Below, piece after piece: positions 59,247-64,000 of a stretch of DNA of 64,000 bases. The stretch spans positions 248,001-312,000 of the forward strand of contig NZ_SMBO01000001.1 of the NCBI RefSeq assembly GCF_004342985.1. Reading direction: 5' to 3'. The notes beneath the pieces are model-generated. The model was not told where the DNA came from, ran no database searches, and worked only from the letters and a program-made list of their open reading frames with translations. This stretch comes from Novosphingobium sp. PhB57 (lineage in GTDB: Bacteria; Pseudomonadota; Alphaproteobacteria; Sphingomonadales; Sphingomonadaceae). Both the position numbers and the translations under genes were made by a program. Numbering within the stretch: position 1 is the first letter of the stretch; each line of letters starts with the position of its first letter.

Positions 59247-60623
59247 ATGCTTCCTCAGGTGATCATCATCGGCCGACCCAACGTCGGCAAGTCCACGCTG
59301 TTCAATCGGCTCGTCGGCAAGAAGCTCGCGCTCGTCGACGATCAGCCGGGGGTCACGCGTGACCGTCGCTTCGGCGATGCCGAGTTGCTCGGCCTGAAAT
59401 TCCAGATCGTCGACACGGCGGGTTGGGAAGACGAAGAAGACCAGACTCTGCCCGGCCGCATGCGCAAGCAGACCGAGGCTGCACTGGAAACGGCCGACGT
59501 GGCGCTCTTCGTGGTCGACGCGCGCGCAGGGCTGACACCTCTGGACGAGGAAATCGGCCAATGGCTGCGCGCTTCGCCGGTGCCGGTGGTCCTTCTGGCC
59601 AACAAGGCCGAGGGCCGCGCGGGCGAGGGCGGCGTGCTTGAAGCCTATTCGCTGGGCCTTGGCGATCCGATCACGTTCTCGGCCGAGCACGGAGTGGGCA
59701 TGGCGGATCTGTTCGAGTCGCTGCTGCCGCATCTCGATCCGCTCCAGCCCGAAGAGCCGGAATTCGAAGAGGAAGTGGACGAGGAAGCGCTGCTGCGCCG
59801 GCCTCTCAAGCTAGCCATCGTCGGCCGGCCGAATGCCGGCAAGTCCACCCTGATCAATCGAATCCTGGGCGAGGATCGCCTGCTCACCGGGCCGGAAGCG
59901 GGCATCACGCGCGATTCGATCACGGTCGACTGGGAGTGGACCGATCCCAAGACGCAGGAAGTCCGCCAGGTCAGCCTGATCGACACGGCCGGCATGCGCA
60001 AGCGTGCCAACGTGACGGAAAAGCTGGAGCGCATGGCCGTGGCCGATGCGCGCCATGCCATCGATTTCGCCGAAGTGGTGGTGCTGCTGCTCGATGCCAC
60101 GCGCGGGCTGGAACACCAGGATCTCACCATCGCCTCCAAGGTGCTGGAAGAAGGCCGCGCGCTGATCATCGCGATCAACAAGTGGGACGTGGCCGAAGGC
60201 GCCTCGGCCCTGTTCAACGGCATTCGCGGGGCGCTCGACGACGGCCTGGCGCAAGTTCGCGGCGTGCCGCTGCTGGCCGTTTCGGCACGGACCGGCAAGG
60301 GCCTGGACGAGCTGATCGCCGCCGGCTTCTCGATTCGCGAGGCCTGGAGCAAGCGCGTGCCGACCGCCGCGCTCAACCGCTGGTTCGACGATGCGCTCTC
60401 CGCCAACCCGCCGCCGGCGCCGGGCGGCAAGCGCATCAAGCTGCGCTACATCACCCAGGCCAAGACCCGCCCGCCGGGCTTCGTGCTGTTCGGTACGCGT
60501 CTGGACCTGCTGCCGGAAAGCTATCGCCGCTACCTGATCAACGGCATTCGCCGGGAACTCGGGTTCGATGCGGTGCCGATCCGTCTCAATCTGCGCATGC
60601 CGAAGAACCCCTTCGCCAAATAA
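59247..60623 (+). CDS. der: Ribosome biogenesis GTPase Der (EngA)
   Basis: 458 residues from ATG 59247. An upstream in-frame extension is not family-like. Two tandem G domains, with P-loops GRPNVGKST near residue 8 and GRPNAGKST near residue 195, each with DTAG and NK-D type motifs (ANKAE, INKWD). A KH-like C-terminal domain follows. Der assembles the 50S subunit. A strong terminator follows. Confidence 0.96.
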   Translation: MLPQVIIIGRPNVGKSTLFNRLVGKKLALVDDQPGVTRDRRFGDAELLGLKFQIVDTAGWEDEEDQTLPGRMRKQTEAALETADVALFVVDARAGLTPLDEEIGQWLRASPVPVVLLANKAEGRAGEGGVLEAYSLGLGDPITFSAEHGVGMADLFESLLPHLDPLQPEEPEFEEEVDEEALLRRPLKLAIVGRPNAGKSTLINRILGEDRLLTGPEAGITRDSITVDWEWTDPKTQEVRQVSLIDTAGMRKRANVTEKLERMAVADARHAIDFAEVVVLLLDATRGLEHQDLTIASKVLEEGRALIIAINKWDVAEGASALFNGIRGALDDGLAQVRGVPLLAVSARTGKGLDELIAAGFSIREAWSKRVPTAALNRWFDDALSANPPPAPGGKRIKLRYITQAKTRPPGFVLFGTRLDLLPESYRRYLINGIRRELGFDAVPIRLNLRMPKNPFAK

Positions 60624-60629
60624 CGAAAA

Positions 60630-60660
60630 GGCCGCTGGAGACTGCTCCAGCGGCCTTTTT
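60630..60660 (+). terminator. Intrinsic terminator after der
   Basis: GGCCGCTGGAG pairs with CTCCAGCGGCC around ACTG, followed by TTTTT; A-run upstream, so it may also serve the converging transporter gene. Confidence 0.95.
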
Positions 60661-60679
60661 CAAAACCGTCGTTCGCGTG

Positions 60680-61834
60680 TCAGGACGGGTGCGCGGCTAC
60701 CTCGGCGTCGGAAACCGGCGCCTCCGCCCGCTCTTCCTGCTGTTCGATGGCATCGGGCTCCAGCATGCCGTCGCTGTTCTTGATCTCGCGCATGAGCGTC
60801 CAGACGGCGATGAACAGGGCGGCGATCACCGGGCCGACGATGAAGCCGTTGAGGCCGAAGATCTGCAGGCCGGCCAAAGTGGCGATCAGCACCACGAAGT
60901 CGGGCATGCGTGTGTCGCGGCCGACCAGGATCGGACGCAGGATATTGTCGATCATGCCGATGACGAACAGGCCGCAGAAGGCCAGCACCGCACCTTGCCA
61001 CATGTGGCCAGTCGCCAGCAGATAGCCCGCCATGGGTACCCAGACGAGGCCGGTGCCGACGGCGGGCAGTAACGAGAAGAAGCCCATCATCACGCCCCAG
61101 AGCAGCGAGCCGTCGATCCCCAGCAGCGAGAAGATCACGCCGCCGACCAGGCCCTGCGCCACGGCGACCACGACCGTGCCCTTCATCGTCGCGCGCACCA
61201 CGATCACGAAATTGCTCACCAGCCGGTCGCGCAAGTGTGGGCGCAAGGGCATGGCGTCCCGGATCAGCCGTCCATAGCGGTCGCCGTCGCGCAGCAGGAA
61301 GAACGTGAGGTAGAGCATCACGCCCAAGGCCGCGAGGAAGCTCAGCGCGCCCTGTCCCACTGAGAGGAGCCGGGCGGCAAGGCCCTGGAGCCCGTTGGCG
61401 ATCCCGGCGCCGAACTGGCGGCGCAAGTTCTCGAAATCGGTGAGGCCGTAGCGGTCGATCAGGCGCTCCAGCGATTCGGGCAGGGCGGCGCGGACTTGCT
61501 CCAGCATGTGCGGGATGTCGATCTGGCCGCCGCGGACCTTTTCGTAGATCGTCGTGACTTCCTGGACGAGGCTGACCCCGAGCAGGATGGTGGGAATGAT
61601 GAAGAGCGCGAGCAGCAGCAGCAGCATGAGCCCCGCCGCCAGGCTCTTGCGCCCGCCGAACCGGGTGGCCAGCTTCGCCGTGAGCGGCTGAAACAGGATC
61701 GCGGCCACTACGCCCCAGAGCACGGCGCCGAAGTAAGGCAGCAGCAGCCAGACGAAGGCCGCGGTAACGAGGATGACGAGAACGCCGAAGCCGTAGTCCT
61801 CGATGGTATAGGGGGGGCGTTCCGGTTGCTCCAT
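60680..61834 (-). CDS. AI-2E/PerM-family transporter
   Basis: 384 residues with about 7-8 hydrophobic segments. The family landmarks are LYLTFFLLRDGDRYGRLI in the middle and LQIFGLNGFIVGPVIAALF near the end. Members export autoinducer-2 or act as Na+/H+ antiporters. The substrate here is unknown. It converges on der. Confidence 0.87.
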   Translation of the reverse strand: MEQPERPPYTIEDYGFGVLVILVTAAFVWLLLPYFGAVLWGVVAAILFQPLTAKLATRFGGRKSLAAGLMLLLLLALFIIPTILLGVSLVQEVTTIYEKVRGGQIDIPHMLEQVRAALPESLERLIDRYGLTDFENLRRQFGAGIANGLQGLAARLLSVGQGALSFLAALGVMLYLTFFLLRDGDRYGRLIRDAMPLRPHLRDRLVSNFVIVVRATMKGTVVVAVAQGLVGGVIFSLLGIDGSLLWGVMMGFFSLLPAVGTGLVWVPMAGYLLATGHMWQGAVLAFCGLFVIGMIDNILRPILVGRDTRMPDFVVLIATLAGLQIFGLNGFIVGPVIAALFIAVWTLMREIKNSDGMLEPDAIEQQEERAEAPVSDAEVAAHPS

Positions 61835-61951
61835 GCCTGCCTCTTAGCATGATTCCCGCCGCGGCAAGGTCGCCGGCCGAGGTGACTGGATTTTTCACGA
61901 AGTCTGGGCAAGACAGGGTTCATCCTCCCATTCGAGAAGGAGCATTCCATC

Positions 61952-64000
61952 TTGCCGCATACCCTTTCGCGCGCCTTTGCCCTGCGCGCCGCCGTTCTCG
62001 CGCTCTCCTGCGCCGTCGTTCCGCTCTCCTCGGCCTTCGCCGCGGACGAAGCCGGGGCCGGACAGGCCGCCAAGACCTCCATCAAGGGTCCGGAGCGCGG
62101 CTTCACGCCTGACGACCTGTTCAAGCTTTCGGGCGTCACTGACCCGCAAATCTCGCCCGACGGCAGCCGGATCGCCTACGTTCGGGCCGCGGCCGATGTG
62201 ATGACCGACAAGGTCGTACCCTCGATCTGGCTGGTCGATGCGGCAAGCGGCGTGCAGCGGCCGCTCGTGACCGGGGCGGGTGCCCATTTCTCGCCGCGCT
62301 GGTCGCCGGACGGCAAGCGCCTGGCCTTCGTTTCCAGCGACGGGACGGGCGCGCCGCAGCTTTACGTGCTCTGGCTGGATGGCGGCGCCAAAGTGAAAGT
62401 GACGGGGCTGCCTGACAGTCCCGGCGCGCTGGCCTGGTCGCCGGACGGGCGCCAGATCGCCTATACCATGCGGGTTCCCGGAGAGGGGCCCAAGATGGGC
62501 GCGCAGCCCTCGCAGCGCCCCGAAGGCGCGCAATGGGCCGAGCCGCTGCAGGTGATCGACCGCGTGACATACCGTGCGGACGGCGGCGGCTATGCCCAGC
62601 CCGGCTACGACCACCTGTTTCTCGTTTCGGCCGACGGCGGCGCGCCGCGCCAGCTGACTTTCGGAGACTTCGACGACGGCGGCCCGCTGTCGTGGACGCC
62701 GGACGGCAAGCGCGTGGTTTTCAGCGCCAACCGCCACGAGAACTGGCAGCGCGACATCAACAATTCCGAAGTCTACGCGCTCGACATCGCGAGCGGCGCG
62801 GTGACGGCGCTCACCAGCCGCAACGGCCCCGATGCCGGCGCGATGGTCTCGCCAGACGGCAAGCATATCGCCTACCTCGGCTATGACGACGTCAACCGGT
62901 CCTACGAGAATTCCGACCTCTACCTGATGAACAGCGACGGTTCGGGATCGCGGCTGCTGACCAAGGGGTTCGACCATTCGATCGACGCGGTGAACTGGTC
63001 CGGCAATTCCGCGATCATGGTCCAGTATGACGATCATGCGAGGACCTATGTGGCCCGCGTCGGGCTGGACGGTTCGATGAAGACCGTGGTCGAGGGGCTC
63101 AGCCCCGGAGACCATTTCGACCGGCCCTATACGGGCGGTGCGTTCAGCGTCTCCGCCAATGGCCGCGTGGCCTATACCTCCGGCACAACCCAGCGCCCGG
63201 CCGACCTTTGGGTCAGCAATGGCGGGACCGGCCGCAAGCTGACCGACCTCAACGGCACCTGGATGGACGCCAAGGCCCTGGCGCCCGTGCGCAAGCTGGC
63301 GGTGACCGCGCCTGACGGCCGCGCGATCGACGCCTGGCTGGTGACGCCGCCGGGCCTGTCGGCGGGGCAGAAGGCGCCGCTGATCCTGGAAATCCATGGC
63401 GGCCCCAACACCGCTTATGCGCCGGGCTTCTCCACCGACTACCAGCTCTACGCCGCGCACGGCTACGCGGTGCTCTATACGAATCCGCGCGGCAGCACGT
63501 CCTACGGCGAGGCCTTCGCCAACCTGATCGACCGGGCCTATCCCGGAACCGATTATGACGACCTCATGGCCTCGGTCGACGCGGCAATTGCCGACGGGGT
63601 GGCCGATCCGGACAACCTCTTCGTCACCGGCGGATCGGGCGGCGGCGTGCTGACGGCCTGGATCGTCGGCAAGACGGACCGGTTCAAGGCGGCGGTGACG
63701 CAGAAGCCGGTCATCAACTGGATCAGCGAGGCGCTGACGATGGACGCCACGCCATTCACCTCGCGCTACTGGTTCGACAAGAAGCCCTGGGAAGACCCCA
63801 TGGAGTACTGGCGCCGCTCGCCGCTGAGCCTGGTGGGCAACGTCAAGACGCCGACGATGGTGGTGGTGGGCTCGGAAGATTTCCGGACCCCGGTGAGCGA
63901 GGCGGAGCAGTATTACGCTGCCTTGCAGATCCGGGGGGTGCCGACCGCGCTCGTCAAGGTGCCGGGCGCCAGCCATGGCGGCATTGCCGCGCGGCCTTCG
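61952..64000 (+). CDS. S9-family prolyl oligopeptidase (DPP-IV/acylaminoacyl-peptidase-like), cut by window end
   Basis: 683 codons are present and the frame is still open at the window edge. Start TTG 61952, with AAGGAG 9 nt upstream. The signal peptide (AAVLALSCAVVPLSSAFA) directs it to the periplasm. The N-terminal beta-propeller has repeated WSPDGK/SPDG motifs (from about residue 60). The C-terminal hydrolase domain has IHGGPNTAYA, the nucleophile in VTGGSGGGVLTAW, the Asp in GSEDFRTPV and the His in GASHGG, so the triad is complete. Only a few final residues should be missing. Confidence 0.92.
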   Translation, partial: MPHTLSRAFALRAAVLALSCAVVPLSSAFAADEAGAGQAAKTSIKGPERGFTPDDLFKLSGVTDPQISPDGSRIAYVRAAADVMTDKVVPSIWLVDAASGVQRPLVTGAGAHFSPRWSPDGKRLAFVSSDGTGAPQLYVLWLDGGAKVKVTGLPDSPGALAWSPDGRQIAYTMRVPGEGPKMGAQPSQRPEGAQWAEPLQVIDRVTYRADGGGYAQPGYDHLFLVSADGGAPRQLTFGDFDDGGPLSWTPDGKRVVFSANRHENWQRDINNSEVYALDIASGAVTALTSRNGPDAGAMVSPDGKHIAYLGYDDVNRSYENSDLYLMNSDGSGSRLLTKGFDHSIDAVNWSGNSAIMVQYDDHARTYVARVGLDGSMKTVVEGLSPGDHFDRPYTGGAFSVSANGRVAYTSGTTQRPADLWVSNGGTGRKLTDLNGTWMDAKALAPVRKLAVTAPDGRAIDAWLVTPPGLSAGQKAPLILEIHGGPNTAYAPGFSTDYQLYAAHGYAVLYTNPRGSTSYGEAFANLIDRAYPGTDYDDLMASVDAAIADGVADPDNLFVTGGSGGGVLTAWIVGKTDRFKAAVTQKPVINWISEALTMDATPFTSRYWFDKKPWEDPMEYWRRSPLSLVGNVKTPTMVVVGSEDFRTPVSEAEQYYAALQIRGVPTALVKVPGASHGGIAARPS

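Noticed and set aside
61895..63976. 693-codon minus-strand frame at the window end
   Set aside because: Antisense to a peptidase with a complete catalytic triad. Repeated Val/Gly/Arg/His runs are typical of shadows.

Overview
This is a high-GC window from an alphaproteobacterium, most likely a sphingomonad of the Novosphingobium type. The evidence is the gene style (NDUFA12, DUF2155, Aat, DUF3297, CHAP and S9 peptidase genes), the richness in xenobiotic and acyl-CoA enzymes (P450/ferredoxin, MaoC, CaiB, amidohydrolase, TauD), and the chromosomal core genes (secE, nusG, rplK, rplA, serS, der, rimO). No insertion sequence, integrase, CRISPR array or plasmid function was seen.

Layout. 1-2180: end of a PhzF-like gene, a MaoC-type dehydratase and a deazaflavin-type reductase. 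2365-6152: a three-gene signalling operon (PAS-PAS histidine kinase, single-domain receiver, receiver-GGDEF-EAL). 6418-11891: a short asparaginase-domain gene, then a TetR-controlled tripartite EmrAB-type efflux operon. 11979-16218: a MATE transporter, then a ferredoxin/P450 operon divergent from its own TetR. 16282-19364: pfkB and a PAS-GGDEF-EAL protein. 19692-23112: isocitrate lyase with a small downstream gene, divergent from a ScfR/RamB-like regulator. 23243-33456: an acyl-CoA catabolic cluster built around an IclR regulator (ligase, two APH-type kinases, amidohydrolase, thiolase-like protein with Zn-ribbon/OB-fold partner, CaiB CoA-transferase, dienelactone hydrolase). 33595-40192: TonB-like protein, mannose-nucleotide genes, MFS transporter, fatty acyl-AMP ligase. 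40344-43183: recX, DUF192, NDUFA12, DUF2155 and aat. 43407-48403: tRNA-Trp, a membrane protein, secE-nusG, a GNAT gene and rplK-rplA. 48580-64000: TauD dioxygenase, an exported protein, a CinA-like protein, two small-RNA candidates, rimO, a K+ channel, an NlpD-like protein, surE, serS, tRNA-Val, der, an AI-2E transporter and a DPP-IV-like peptidase cut by the window end.

The two observations I would follow first are non-coding. (1) Six promoter regions of the 23-33 kb catabolic cluster carry a 14-bp TTC-N8-GAA palindrome (ideal form TTCGCTATTGCGAA). In five of them a second copy, often degenerate, lies exactly 20 bp away centre to centre, as expected for a tetrameric IclR regulator, so the cluster reads as one autoregulated regulon. 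(2) Between cinA and rimO lie two minus-strand units of about 65 nt, 410 bp apart, each with its own -35/-10 pair at 17-bp spacing, a shared 30-nt core exposing a CCUCUCCC anti-Shine-Dalgarno motif, and a strong U-tract terminator. They look like twin small regulatory RNAs.

A further peculiarity is that several genes have their stop codon inside a short tandem repeat. All functional statements rest on reading motifs by eye. No database search was run.
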